The notes under the pieces were generated by a model that saw only the letters and a list, made by a program, of their open reading frames with translations, was not told the DNA's origin and searched no databases. A stretch of 64,000 nucleotides of DNA from Patagioenas fasciata (lineage: Eukaryota; Chordata; Aves; Columbiformes; Columbidae), in contig NC_092520.1 in assembly GCF_037038585.1 (NCBI RefSeq), positions 56,882,501 through 56,946,500 on the forward strand, in the 5' to 3' direction. Below are positions 11,601-24,929 of the stretch, piece after piece; within the stretch, counting starts at the first letter, position 1, and each line of letters begins with the position of its first letter. The position numbers were made by a program, and so were the translations under genes.

Positions 11601-13994
11601 TACATATCCAAAACCAAAAGAAATTATTTGAAGGGTTTGAAAGTTTCCTGTCCCTTTATAATTCTTGCATATTTGTAGCCTATGATGGTATACCACAACA
11701 ATAAGCCTTATTCACAGGGGTAACCACAATGAAACTACTAGAAATAATCACATGAGGAACAGCTGCAAGAGTGAATTTGTGGATGTAGTGTAGATAAGAA
11801 AATCATAAACCAGAGTGCTGAAATTACCATGACTAGTACAGAACGAAAGGGCAAAAGCCAGATGTCTTTCTGAGAAATAAAGATAAATACTTCATAATCA
11901 ATCCTGGACTATACGATAGGCTGAAATTTATAACCTGGTATAATATACCACCTACTCCTAATCAAAATAATCATTCAAATGATTGTTTGAAACCTTTCAA
12001 ATGTGACCAGTGTGATGTAGGATAAAACACAGATTTCTTAGAAGGGCAGTTGGAATTTGCTTAGTTGTTAAGCACAACCGTCTTGGAGGAGCATCCTGTA
12101 TGTGAATCAATACAGACTGGGTCAAGATGCCTCATGTTTCCTATTTCCCTATGAAACATGGTGAATGGAAGCTCATGAGCATTTGTCAGCCTTCCTTTGC
12201 AAGGACAGAGGAAAAAGGTCATTTTAGGCTTGATTTCTCAGGTTTTCCTGATGTGCTCTTTCATGTGTATTTATGTTGTTTCAACAACAACAAAAAAAAA
12301 TACACCAAGGGAAAATAAATTTACATTCTTGCTTGCTACAGAGGATTTACAGCACTTAGATTTTACTCTTTGGGCTTCCAAGAAACTACCGAACTGTCAC
12401 ATTTAATTTTAATTGCATGTGTGAACAAAATAAGTTGTCAACAAAATGATCAGGTTATTGTCTATTTGCAAGCTACAGCTACCCTGGTCTGTGCAATATT
12501 ATTTATAGCAACCATAACACTGAAGAGCCTTCCAGAAGTTCATTAAGCAATGTGGCTAACATGGGGTTTTTTTTCCTCCTGGAAAAAATTGTGTATGCTG
12601 GATGTTTTGATCTTTTTTTTTTTTTTTCCTCATAATATGTATTTCATCCATTCATCCATCCACATTTTATCAGTTTTTTTTCTGTTAGATAAGAAAAATT
12701 CACAGAAGGAAGCCTTCAAAGCCTGTGGTGTAGAGTGGAGAAGTAATCGCAGGAGATGCCTGGAAGGTTCTGTCTCCTCCACTGCAAGTCTTTTCTCTGT
12801 TGAAAAGCCTCACATGTCAGAAGATTGCATAGCCAAAGACAGCTTTATTTTGGAGCCGTGCTGTCCTTAGGTTCTCTCCTAAACACCCCACAGCTGTCCT
12901 CTAAACTGATAAATCCTTCAGAAGCTGACATGGCTTATGCTGCAAATACAAAAGCAGCTGCAAGGATGTGTGGGGCCACAGATGTACTGGCACATTCCAG
13001 TGGCTGCAGCGGTGACAAATTGTCTGTAAACCTCAATTTTCTATATAAGCAATGATATAAACATATGTATTATTTTTGTATTTTACACATTGAATAAGTA
13101 AGCAAACATAAATCCATGTGTGTCATTTCTTCTGACGCAAATTTTGTTTCCATTCCTCAGTGTGGTTGCTCAATCCCATGATAACAGTGAGTAAAATCTG
13201 ACTAAATACAAATGCTACTGCTTTCAACAAGCTTTGCATTTATTTTACGAAGAACTCCATAATATGTTAGGCAGTGAAAAATAGGTCTTCAGTCCTTATC
13301 GTCTTTTCAGATCTGCATTCAAATATACAGACAGATGGGATCAAACACACTCTGTCTCTGTGGCTCGCCCAGCCACCATTCCAGCCCTGTCCTTTCTCAC
13401 TTTCTCAGGGTCATCTTGCATTTCAATTTGAAGAAAAGGGGTCATCTGAGTTTGCAGAGCACAGATCTGTTTGGGATACCATCTGTCTTGCAGTATCATC
13501 CCTAGATTCATTGAGCCTTATTAAATCATGTTCCCATTTCTTTCTTCAGATTTTTTGTTACGCTCTAGTTATCCTCACTCATAGATTCTCATTGTCTAAA
13601 TTATTATTTTAAGAAAAATCCCCGTGTCTTTCTTCCAACCGAATACACCTATTACCTTCTTTCCTTCTCTTCTTTTAGCTTCTGAAGTCTTCTTCAGTTT
13701 TGGTCCTTGGAGCAAACACTGTTTTTACTGTTCTTATCACAGCCTTTCCTGCTTATATTCTTCTTTGGATTACTGACCATGTAATTGGGAAGCTCAGAAA
13801 AGAATACAAAAGATGTCTTTAACCTGTTTTTAAAATTGGACATATCCCTCATAATTTAAAGGAGAGACCCCCATAACCTGGAAGGGCTGTTAGAAAATGC
13901 TGCTCTTAGTAAATAATCCAGTATAAGAAAAAAACAAACAAACAAACAAGCAAAACAGACCAAAGAACAAATAATTACAGGTTAGGATCAGAAA
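5696..13994. other. AT-rich intergenic DNA, no gene recognised
   Basis: About 8 kb of AT-rich sequence with no CpG island, no splice-bounded conserved frame and no CR1 copy that I can recognise. All open frames are short and unrelated to any family I know. A T-rich tract lies near 12610-12630 and an A-rich AAAC tract near 13926-13953. Confidence 0.65.
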
Positions 13995-14030
13995 GGGAGG
14001 AAAAAAAAAAGGGGGTCTGGGGGCGGGGGG
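13995..14030 (+). repeat. G-run cluster (possible quadruplex) in a purine-rich tract
   Basis: G runs of 3, 5, 5 and 6 lie at 13995, 14011, 14019 and 14025, inside a longer A/G-rich tract that continues to about 14080. The first loop is long (13 bases), so a four-run quadruplex is only possible, not canonical. Confidence 0.45.
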
Positions 14031-14414
14031 AGAAAAAACAAACCAAAACAAAAACAATGTAATAGAAAAAGAAAAGAAAGTATTTAAGCTAGCCTTAGGA
14101 CTAAGCATAAGAGGAATGGTGTAAAGGAAACTCTGACTTCCAGTTAACAATTCTGCTGCTACAGTTTTAACTTCTTGTAATTGTAACCTAAGAGTTTCCT
14201 GGAAGCTGCTAGCACGGAAACACATTCAGCCTACTGAAAGGCAGGGTTTGCAAGCCAAACGTTTTACTTGCTGTTAAAATGAACTTGGAATCTGAATTTA
14301 GTCTATTTTTTAAAGTGTATCACACTGGCTATAATTATATAAAGCTGCAGTGAATTAAGGTAAATGGTTATAGTATCTTTAGCTATAAGCTTAAAAAGGA
14401 AATTCATCAGACTG

Positions 14415-14484
14415 TAATATATATATATATATACACACACATATATGTATATATATATATATTTGTTTTGTTTTGTTTTGTTTG
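14415..14484. repeat. Compound TA / CA / TTTTG microsatellite
   Basis: A TA-dinucleotide array with an internal CA stretch, followed directly by four TTTTG units. It is a simple-sequence tract likely to vary in length between individuals. Confidence 0.9.
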
Positions 14485-14854
14485 AGATCAGGCCTGTGAA
14501 AAACTACTGCCCTGTGTCACCTCCTTCAAAAATGAACTATTCCCTTGTCTACAAGTCTATATTGTTCTAGACTGGAAAGAGCGAATTACTCTGATTTAAA
14601 GAGCTGAGTAAGCAGGTGCCCTGGAACACCAAGACTGTGTCTTTCCACTCAGATGAGTATTTTGTTCCAGCAGTTAAAGGACCTAATGAAGCTGAATGGT
14701 CAGCTCCTTGACCATGGGTGTGAGCACCGCTCCAGGGCTGCCCTGTAACCACGTCATTCCCACCAGCTCTCCTTGGCCACTGGCTTCCATCACTGCGTGT
14801 TGTTTCCAGACAGGTCTCCAGCCCCTGTAGCTTCTCCACAGGCTGAGCTTCTCT
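14485..14854. other. Unassigned intergenic stretch
   Basis: Nothing recognised between the compound microsatellite and the hAT-like element. Confidence 0.5.
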
Positions 14855-14988
14855 TAAGCTTTACTCATTTTCACCGGGGTCCACATCAGCCTCATGGCTG
14901 CCTTCAAAGGGCTGAATGTAATTGTATGACAGTATAAATGTAACTACTCCTGATGTGGCCCCTGGAGAAAATGGGTTTGACACCCCTG
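14855..14988 (-). mobile_element. hAT-like nonautonomous DNA transposon remnant, copy 1
   Basis: Read on the minus strand it starts CAGGGGTGTCAAAC and continues through a GGGGCCACATCA block, a GGAGTAGTTACATTTATAC core and an inverted CCTTTGAAGGC block. It then runs into a second, inverted GATGTGGACCCC block near 14880. The two ends are therefore long terminal inverted repeats, as in palindromic MITEs. The CAGGGGTGTCAAA terminus resembles hAT/Charlie-type ends. A second copy at 61635-61760 shares the core and one arm. This copy lacks about 25 bases of the first arm found in the other. Confidence 0.65.
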
Positions 14989-17900
14989 CTCTACCTCATA
15001 CCAGGTGCAGATGTGGCAGCAGCTGTGTAACCTTGAGTGTGGAAAAGCTGATTAGGTCTGCGGCACCCCATGGAAGAGGCACTGCACTTTGCCAGACATG
15101 CTGTATTGGTGAAAAATGTTAAGGAAAAGCCTACTGTAATAGCTGGATACTGCAAAATATGAACTTCAGATACTGGCTTCTACTACAGCCTATGTGACCT
15201 CTCTTCACACAAATGAGTAATAAAATACCTTATACCTATGTTTTTTATTATCATAAGACTGTTTTTCAGGTGGCAAAGAGCTGGCAGAATGGCCCCACTG
15301 TGCCCCATCAGAATACCCTGAGACAGCAGCAGTTTTGGCTACAGCAATAGCCAGGGGGTGTACGCTGTAGGGGGTGTCAGGTTGTTTGGGCTTATACTGA
15401 GTGCTGGAGAGGTACCACTGCAGTCTTGAAGAAGCTGCAAATTTCCAGTAACCCTGGGATTGCACCAGAGACTTTGCATGCGACTCCCACATGCTGAAGG
15501 CCTACATGGCTTAAACGGCTCAATTCTGTTTTCAAAACAACGTAGACATGGAAGCTGGGACACATCTCACCACCTAAACCATTGCAGAAAGCCCACTATA
15601 CAGATAAAGGACAGCAACAAGTATCTCCAGAGGGCAATTCATTCTACATTCTACAGAGGGCATTCAACTACTTCAGCCATTTATCTTAGAGTGAGATGAA
15701 TTGCTCTCTGGAGGTGTCTCTTTCTGACTGTCAGCTCTAAAGGAAGTTTAATGCAACTGGTATAGATATGGATATCCATCTTTTAGATACCTCACTTTCC
15801 TCCCCACAGCTGTCCTGTGTGAGATTCTCTCTCAAGCTGCAGCCTGAGGAGGGATGGAAGAGTAAAACTGGAACTTTACAAGGATACTGATGGGATATTT
15901 TTGCACCATACAATCAAAATTATTTGTAAAATCACTGAATAGGTCCTCTTGTCAATACAGTCATGTCAATGAGGTCAGCACAGTGCACACAACCTGTGAC
16001 CCTTACAAAACAAACACATGGTTGTGATCTGAACTGCTCCTGAATAGTAATTTCCTTTGGCACTTCAAAATGTATTTGACTGTACTTTACATTCAGAGAT
16101 GCAGAATACGATAAACCTTCTTCTCTTTTATACTCAGAAATGCATAAGAACAAAGCATCCTTGCCATGTAGTCTTTGGGAGTCCTTAGATCAGGTGTCTA
16201 TGTCTCATAGACTTTTAAAAAGAGAAAGAAAAGGAAAAAAAAAAAAAAAGGAAAATCAGCCATGGTAGTATTTATATTAATAGAATTCTGAGGGTTGTTA
16301 ACAGATTTAGTACAGTTTAGTAACATTAATCTCTGAAGCATATTACATGTACTTCAATTATTTGACTCGTAAAATGAAACTTGGGCATTTATACAGCAGT
16401 TTGTTGCTGATAAGCTTTCAATATAAGTAGCAAAGAATGACTTAACTCTGTTCATAACTCGTTCTGGTTCTAATAAATATATAAAAAACTTAGCAGGACT
16501 TAAACTTACAGTTTTGAACATAACATGTAAAAATAAACTCCTATAAGTTATTACATAAATCAAACATCATATAATATTCAGAGAAGTCTAGCAAAATCAG
16601 TGATTTGATTGCTATAAAGTCTACCTTAAAAGTATTGCCAGCTCTGTGCAGCCCAAGAAGCATCTCACTCCCTGAAAACCCCTTTGAAATGAAAATATTT
16701 GTTGGAATATATGGTAAGAATCCTAAAAAATGCAAAGTTAGGGTATTAAAATTGCTAGCAGAATCAGACTTGACTTAATAGTACTACATCTTCAAATATA
16801 AAATTAACTAGCCATTCGAGCACTATCTTACCTACAGATGATGTGCTGCAGGTATCAGTCACCTATAAATACACAAAAATAGGCAAAACGTATGTTTTAT
16901 TTAATTATTCTAGATATCAAAAGCCCTATGATTTTGTAAAAGTAACTGTTTTCCATAGACAAGTTGGTTTACCTACAATGGATGCTGAGACAAAATTTCA
17001 GAGAGCATCTGCTGTGATAAGAACAACTACTGCTTGTACTGGAGAACTGTTTAAGTGTAAGCTGGCTTAGAAGTCCAATTAAGTACATGCTTAATTCTGT
17101 GAAGAGAATTTCTTTCAGGCTGACTGAGTCTCTGCTTATACCTTTAAACCTAGTTTTAATGATGATTTTCTAACCTTGCCCTTCTCAATAATGTTCTTCC
17201 TTTCAAATGTCTGCATCATCCATAATAAACATTCTACTTCTCATTGACTCAGCTGCTCTTAGGGTTGCCATAACTGTGACAGTTCAATTACTTTATTTCT
17301 GCCTGCTATTTCTTTTTCTCACTAAAGCTGAGCATGCAGCTTTGAGAAGGAGATTTTGCAGCACACTGTACATAAGATCGTACTCAGAGGCATGAATGAA
17401 ATAGCTGACAATGGTGATAGTCTTTGTGGTGAAAGCTTTGCATTGATGCTTGGAAGGCTGCAGTGGTTTCCTATTTGTAGCTATTTGTGTATCAGCATGT
17501 TGCAATTGGACCTCTAAAGTGCTATGTGGTCTGGATCCTATCTATTTACCATGCCACTTCCGTCCCAGTGACAGCTGAGATACTCACATCTGCTTTGGTT
17601 TGCAGCTCAGATACTAGTAGGTGACTAAAATAGCAAAAAAAAGAAAAGAAAAAGAAAAACGAAAGCAAAAAAAAGCCCATCTCCAGGCTGGTGTCAGGTC
17701 CTTCACTCTCTCAGCAGCTGATCCAACAGAGTCCAAGGGCATGTCACAGAAATGAAAATGTTTTTTAAAATGTTTGCTCTCATACTTGCGATAGCGTGGA
17801 TTTAGACACAGCTTCATGGGACAAACAGCTTTGTTTCAGGCAACACAAGGACAGAACCCAGGACTGACCATCCACATCCAGGTGCAGTCAGGGGAAAAAA

Positions 17901-19272
17901 AAAAAAAAAAGAAAAAAAAAAGTTATGTTGTTTTTCTTGCAGTAACTGTGGGTCTTGGAAAAACTCTCCACACAGATTCCATTCTTGGGGTGCATGTATG
18001 TGAACTCACTGCTGGTGTTAACTGGCACTTGTGCTCCCATCCTGAACAACATGGGCACATAGAGGAGACAGCACCATCATTTGGCTTCCCCTACAGTAAT
18101 GGGTCCCATAGCTGCAGGAATCTGTGGCACCAGCAAAGAAACAGGGATCATCAACTCCATATGGGTGTCACTTCTCAAACGTTACCAATACATTTTTCTC
18201 CCTTAAGAAGATACACTAACAGAACCATGTGGTAACACAGAGTTATCTAATGGCTTGTCGCTGAGTAATGTAGCCTACATAATGGCTGCAAAATGTTCCC
18301 AAAGCAGCTCTGGCTTCTGACATGAGAGGCTTTTGCTAAGGAGTAATGTCTGGTAAGTGGGTGTTCAATGTCCTCCTACCTGCTTTGCAAACACAGGCTG
18401 GTGGCAGCGCTTGGACGGGTACACGGAGCTCTGCCCGCCCTTCGGGGGGATAAGCTGAGGCTCAGCCATGAAGTCCCTCAACTTGGTATCAGGTTATCAT
18501 GGATAACCTCTTGAAGTTTCCCCTTCTCCCCTTCTGGGAACAGCACTGCCATATCCTTGAACTACTTTTCTTCTGTCTCAACTGAAAACCCTCACAGCAT
18601 GTATTTGAAGCCTTACTTTTCTGAGGTGAGGCAAAGTTTAGGAAAGTAAGTAAGTCAAGATGTGGAAGGAAGTGATTTTCATGGAACTTCAAGACAGCTG
18701 GAAAGGGGGATAAGCAGGTTTGACTGAAATATTGCAAATATTGCATACTCAAATGTTATCATGAGACCCTGGATCTTCTCCATCCTATAAGGCAATGTAA
18801 TGGTTACCAGAAAGGCAGTGTTCATTGAAATTAAGAGCTGATTCTTCTAGTAACATACTTTAGGTCCAAAAAGCTAGTTAAAGGTGATATTATGAGAGCT
18901 GAGCAGCATCTGTTATATTTTCACAGCCCTTCACGATACTACGCTTCCTGAGGGACAAGCCTTGGCTTTCACTGGAAAGTGAAAGTTCTGGAACTGGATG
19001 AAAATTAATTTTTCACCACATGAACAACGGTGCGAGCTGACCTTTGTACTCCAGGCTGTCATAAAGAGTTTGGAGGCTTGAGGCAGCACAGTAAAGGCCT
19101 CTGCTCTGCCTTGTAGCATCCGTGGATTGTCTACACAGCATGCATGAAGACTGAGACTGGTCAGCTGAGTGCCATGGGATGGAGATCCACTCTGCACGGT
19201 CACAGTGCACCAAACTGCAGCACCTGTGTGGGTCAGATATGCAATGAGCACACACAGGGTCAGCTGAACCAT
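14989..19272. other. Intergenic DNA, no gene recognised
   Basis: No splice-bounded or family-like frame is seen. It contains homopurine or poly(A) tracts near 16224-16250, 17635-17672 and 17893-17922, and an 18-base inverted repeat (15625-15713) listed separately. Confidence 0.6.
15625..15713. repeat. Inverted repeat, 18-base arms with a 53-base spacer
   Basis: CTCCAGAGGGCAATTCAT at 15625-15642 is complementary to ATGAATTGCTCTCTGGAG at 15696-15713 at 17 of 18 positions, and the exception would be a G-U pair in RNA. It may be the remains of a small inverted-repeat element. The loop is larger than usual for a microRNA precursor. Confidence 0.6.
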
Positions 19273-19273
19273 G

Positions 19274-19463
19274 GAATCATAGAATCATAAAATCATAGAA
19301 TCATAAAATCACAGAATCACAGAATCATAGAATCATAGAATCATTTTGGTTGAAAGAGACCCTCGAGATCATCGAGTCCAACTGTTAACTCTGGCACTAA
19401 ACCATGTCCCAAAGAACCTCATCTATATGTCTTTTAAATGCCTCCAGGGATGGTGCATCACTG
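19274..19463 (-). mobile_element. CR1 LINE, 3' fragment with expanded terminal repeat
   Basis: A minus-strand CR1 3' end. About nine tandem units of GAATCATA/AAATCACA (19274-19345) are followed by GGTTGAAAGAGACCCTCGAG and ATCGAGTCCAAC, then 3'-region sequence to about 19463. CR1 ends normally carry two to four such octamers, so this array is long. It belongs to the subfamily ending GGGTCTCTTCCAACC. Confidence 0.9.
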
Positions 19464-22400
19464 GAGTTATAGCTTGTGTACAGTTTGTTCATTTATGTGC
19501 AGGAGCTGCTTACTGACAGTCCCCAAGAGTGGCCAGCTGTTACAAAAATACAGGAAAAGCCACATCTTGCATAGAGCAATGCCAGACATCCTGTAAAGTC
19601 CACAACCCTGGCTGATAAGTCCCACACTGAGAGCTTGGGCCCACCACTTTTTCTGTAGCCTCACAAACCTCGACAAAGGCACCTTTCTCGTGGCAGGTTT
19701 TTCTGCATTCCCCTCTTCCTAGGGGTAATCCTGTAGTTTTACCATTTCTGAATTCAGTCCCTAGATGCAGCCCTCTCGCCCACCCCCAGCTTTGCAGATA
19801 CTTGCTAAACCACTTGCAACGGGTAGTATTAAATACGTCTCTCCAGGGATCTGTGACCAGAGTCTTTCTAAGGTGGCTTTGGATATTTCCCTTCAAGTAG
19901 CTCAACTCCAAGTTCACCTAGAGATAGAGCGAACAGCAAAAACCAAAAGACATGCTGTTAGTCTCCCGCCTAAAGCTTTTCAGTGCTTGCAGTCCTTTTG
20001 CACAAGGAGAGACTTCAGATTCCCTATAACCATCCCACAGTCCTGCCTCAGTCTCTGCCAGATCACTCTCATAAGGTAGTGCACCCCTGTTACTGATGAT
20101 CAGCTAGCCAGAGGGAAACCAGAATTTTTTCCCTTGCCAGCCCTTTACTGCTGTAGATTTTCCCAAGTACCAGCAGCCTTTGGCATCATGCTAGCTTGCA
20201 CACCTGAGCGCAAATATCCCATTTGTTCTCTGAACAATGCTTCGTTCTTTCCTTCCTTGCTTCTCTCGCTCATTCATTCCCCGGGCACGCTGTACAGCCT
20301 GTGCTTGTACAGAGCATTCCTCTGAGCTGGCGGGGCTGCTCTCATCCCTCGGAGCCTGCTGTGAGCAACCTGCTACTGCTGGCAAGCTCTTGAGGAGTGA
20401 TGTAATCCCACGCAGATCTTACACCACCATCCCCATGCCAGACATTTTGTTGGCTCACGTTGTTTTTTACAATGTGCGTAGCTCCTTAATTTTATTTTAT
20501 TTTATTTTATTTGTCCAAAGGGTCTGAAATTTGATCCATGCTTGTCTTTCTGCTTCTGGGCTTTTCTGCTGAGGGCTATGAAATCTCTGTGTTGGCATCT
20601 GTGCAGAGCTATTGTCCTTCCTCTTGTACGTTCCAGCTGGGCTAAGCAACTTCCTCTGTTTTACAAATTCTAGTTGTTTTGTTAACATTTAACCCAAGTC
20701 TTCCAGCTTTCCAATCTTATGCTCCTGATCCAAATAGTTTTGCCTCATCCGAGTCAACCATTCAAAACAACCAGCCCTAGATCAGTCAACCTTCTCCAGC
20801 GTTTCACCCCCTTCACCCACCTTCTGATGAAAACAGCTTTCTTATACACTTCAATGCACTTTTACATCTTCACATTCTGTAATACTCTTTCATGATTCAT
20901 TCCCCTGGTTTCATGAAACAGTATCAAAGGTATTAAGTGTTTCAGCTCCTTGACAAAAACAAAGCTAGGAACTGGCTGGTTTCCATTTTGCTGTAGTTGC
21001 AGTGTTGTTATAGTCATCATCTTCCAAGTACCCAGGCAAAATAAATTGTGTTACAAAAAAAAGGTAAAATACCTTTCATTAGCCTGACTTTTTACTGGCA
21101 CCTCTCTGATTTCCCCTCCCAGATGAAGGTCAAAAATGTCCCCGCTTATCCTCTACATTTCCTGACATTTTCAGCACTTGTGGACTGACACGCAGCTCCA
21201 CTGTCCCGTTCAGACATTTTCTTACTTTCTTTTTTTCACTACAGTGTTTGCTCAGTGATGACTCAGAACAGAAAAGTATGAAAGAGGTCAAACCTTTCTG
21301 TTTCTCAGCCTTGTATGGCTGCAATTATCCATCCCAACAGGAAATTCAAGACTTCTTTGTGAATGGATGTTACAGAGGTAGAGAGGCAAGAGAAGCCACG
21401 GTGCTGTGGCTTGGCATGTATGTGAGGTGACTTGGCCTAAACTAATTAAATTAATTGAGTGGAGGTAGAATCTTCCTCGGATTAAATGCATCAAAAAGAG
21501 AAAGGATTTACAGACTGTGCTAGGAGGAACCTGAAAAGGATTTGCTCCTCTTCTTGCGTCCTAAAAGCCCATGCACTGGTGGCAACAGCACAGGAATCCT
21601 CTCACCAGAGCCATGCTAAACCCTAACAGGTTAGAAGAGTGATTTGTTCAGACTCAAGGTGGGTAAATAACTTCAAATGTGCAGCTTATATAATGATACA
21701 ATGCAAACAAGACAGTAGTACAATTTGGCAGTCGTTGTGTAATGTGGGAAAACACAGATGTTCCAGTTGTGTTCGTAAGACAGACAGGGGGGCCTGAATA
21801 TTGAGGAACACTGTGGAGGTGACTGGAATCTCCCCTATCTGTCTAAATGCATCTGGATCTAGATCAGCAAAGCTGAAGCAGATGTGCACATTTCAGGATT
21901 TTACATCTATCCTCTGACTGCAAGGTTACAGTGTTGACTCAGCCTCAAGTTTATTTCCTCTCGGATTTCCCCACCTTCAGATATTTTTTTTCCTCTGTCT
22001 ATTGTAGGAGTGAGATGTTACAAAACAGGAGTTGCGATCCTTTTATAAACATTGCTTTTGAGTAAAATTCTGGATTCACGTGGAGTTATAACATCATATT
22101 TATTGGTTATTAACTGATACTTTTCTTTTTCTTTTTTTGAGGATTGACACTGATTTCTTGTTCCTGTCTGAAGGAGACACAAAATCTTGATTCGGTGCTA
22201 TTGGCAGCATATATCATGCACCTTACTGTGACAATTCCCTTCTAGCAATCTGCTTTATAATCAATTACTTTAAAGTAACAAAAATCAATTCTGCTTAACT
22301 CTCAAGGAGCAACTCCTGGGAAGTGATGAGTCTTTCCTCTTTCCTCGCCTGGATATGGAGAACGGTGTGAGAAAATCTGGGACAGTATCTGTGCCATGTA

Positions 22401-24929
22401 ATATTTGCAAGTACCTAAATTGCACTTAAAGTGGTTCAGGTGCTTTGTCTATTCTATTAATAAATCCTTACGTGACTCTCATTGAGTGACTACCATTTGG
22501 GGAAGGAGAGGCAGGGCAACCTGCCTATGGCAACAGGAGCCATGAGTGGAATGAGGATTACGACACAGGATTTCCTGCCTCCCAAATATCTTCTGGTTCT
22601 TCCAAATTAGGCTACCTCCCAAGCAGGTAATTACAGATATATCAGTCACACCTCTCATAATTTTCTTATCTTTATTTACGAGCTGTGATTCTCCTACTTA
22701 AGTCAGTTGTACTCCACTGTATTAATTAACTGTGCTTTACAAAACAACTCAGAGAAGTTTTTCATTTGCATGTTCATGAAGTGAGCTCCAAGAAAGGCGT
22801 TAACTAAACTTTTAACAAGGCTAGACAAAAAAAGAAAAAAAAAAAAGACACGAGCCCAATTACAATATATTTAAAGGCCCTTCTCTGCCAACCAAATATG
22901 GCAAAGCTGTTTAACCGCCCACAACTATGAGGGCAAATTAGTCACCAAAATATTATAGCTGCATAGACCGTGTTCAGGCAAGAGAACCACATGCTTAAAC
23001 AAAATGAACTTCAACATAGTTAAAAGAAACTCACATATTTTGTAAGTGAGATGCTTCTAAAGAAAGTGGTAAGTGGAAGCTGTATCTGTGCTCAGTCACA
23101 GAGGAGGAAGGAGGCAGATCCTCAACTGCAATAACCTCTTTCTGGTTGAAGGGAATGAACGAATGGAGCTAGATTGACTTAATCCCTGTAAGGATCTGCA
23201 TCAAATTTTCTTATAACCGCGGAACTTATGAGACTTTCTACTCTGAAATTCATTTTGACAGGTGGAGAGAGAATGGCTGTGTTGAAAGCAATCTTGCTTA
23301 CATGTCGAGGAAACTATTGGCCAATTTTGTTAGATTTGTTGTATTGTTTCGTTTTACTTGTCATTGAAGAATTATGCTCTCCATTCCAGTCATGCAGTAT
23401 TTTATGATCTGGGTATGTGAGTTTGTTTAAAAAGACCTCATCCTTTTGACATTTTATCCAATCTGAATTGCTTAATTGTTTCTGACCCCTTCTGATCTCC
23501 CCAAAGAAGAGCTGTGTTGGCTAGCTGTGTTTTAAGATCACCAGTAGATTTGCTCTAGAAATTCAAGTCAACACAACAGGATCATTGTTCTATCCTTTGC
23601 ATAGCTGGTCTGGACCAGTGAGCAAAGCATATTACAAAATAAGAGTAGTAATGCTTTCTAGTTGTTTTTTGTTGGCACAAGTGATTAATCGCATAGGTGA
23701 AGTATGGCAGAAGTGACCCTACACAACACTGCAGATTGTTTTTCCCAAAACACATAAGTCAGCCTACCCAGATAATAAAGTGCCTTATATTATTTTTGGT
23801 GTCTTCCTTTTGAATCTCTGTGGTAAACTTGCATCACCATTTTCAAATCTTTGCAATGTCAAGTTCTCAAAGCTTTTCCTTTGGAAAATTCAAAGCAGAG
23901 ATTCTCAGGAAATTTCTGGATTTCAGTCTCTGGGGTTAAAAGAAGACCACAAAATATAGTAAGTTGCATAATAAAATTATAGGATGCTGTAATACACTTG
24001 GGCTACTTTTTCATCGTGCAGCCTCTCCAATGCTGATGCAGAATGGCAAAGGCATGTATTGAAACACAGACTGCTACCAGCCTGTTCATACACGTATTCC
24101 AGATTAATAATTCCATGCTCCAGGGCTGTCAGTCACGATGAGCAAAACATATAGATGTATACATGCATATATTCATTTAAAAAAAAAAATCTGAACTTCC
24201 ATTAATGTGAAAGAAGAATCAAACCTTTACCCCTGTATAATTTTTGAGTACAGAAAGAATGGTCAAAATATGAAAGGAAATAAACAGAGTCAGCACATAA
24301 CCTAGTCATGGGGTTTACAGACAGGAAGAAATTCCCATATAGCCATCTGAGCTATTGAGCAGGGATGGAGAAATATCCCCTTCTGAGCACCACATTCGTA
24401 GGTCAGGGGGTGTTCGAGTTGCATGAAGAGGTGAAACAGCTGAGTTGTACAGCACCATAGTGTCTCTCTTGTGTGAGGCCAAGCTTTTCACAAAGGTAGC
24501 ATTAATGAAAGCAATGGTGGAATAGGTGAGCAAGTGCTTTGGCCTCCTGAATCACCAGGACAAATCCCCAGCTAGACAAAGGTTTGATTCCCACTTGTAA
24601 CCTTGCACTGGAAAGCGGTCTTTTTTCCATCCACTCATTCCCAGCATGTTCTTGTGATCAGACTGGAGATGCCTGGATTCCCCTCAGTTTCTTTTTATCA
24701 CCTGTGGCTGCAAGATGGCTCCGGCCAGCATCCATCTCTTCACCCACCTCATCTTTCCTTCTCTTCACAATTCCTGTAAATAACAGCAGAACTATTTAAG
24801 ACCTGATGTGTCAGCTAGCATAACGTGCAGCATATCTCCTTGTTAGGCTTCCCTTCTCCCTTCGTACAGTGTATTTTCTCCTGGTGCCTGAGTTTTGAGA
24901 CTTAAATTCCCACTGTCTGGGGTTCATGC
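19464..24929. other. Intergenic DNA, no gene recognised
   Basis: About 5.5 kb with no recognisable gene. It includes a TTTTA simple repeat (20488-20512) and an A-rich tract near 22827-22846. Confidence 0.6.
20488..20512. repeat. TTTTA simple repeat
   Basis: About five tandem TTTTA units. Confidence 0.85.

Noticed and set aside
11005..11704. Cluster of frames of 84-123 codons in AT-rich DNA
   Set aside because: Low-complexity Tyr/Phe/Ile-rich translations in overlapping frames with no splice or family evidence.
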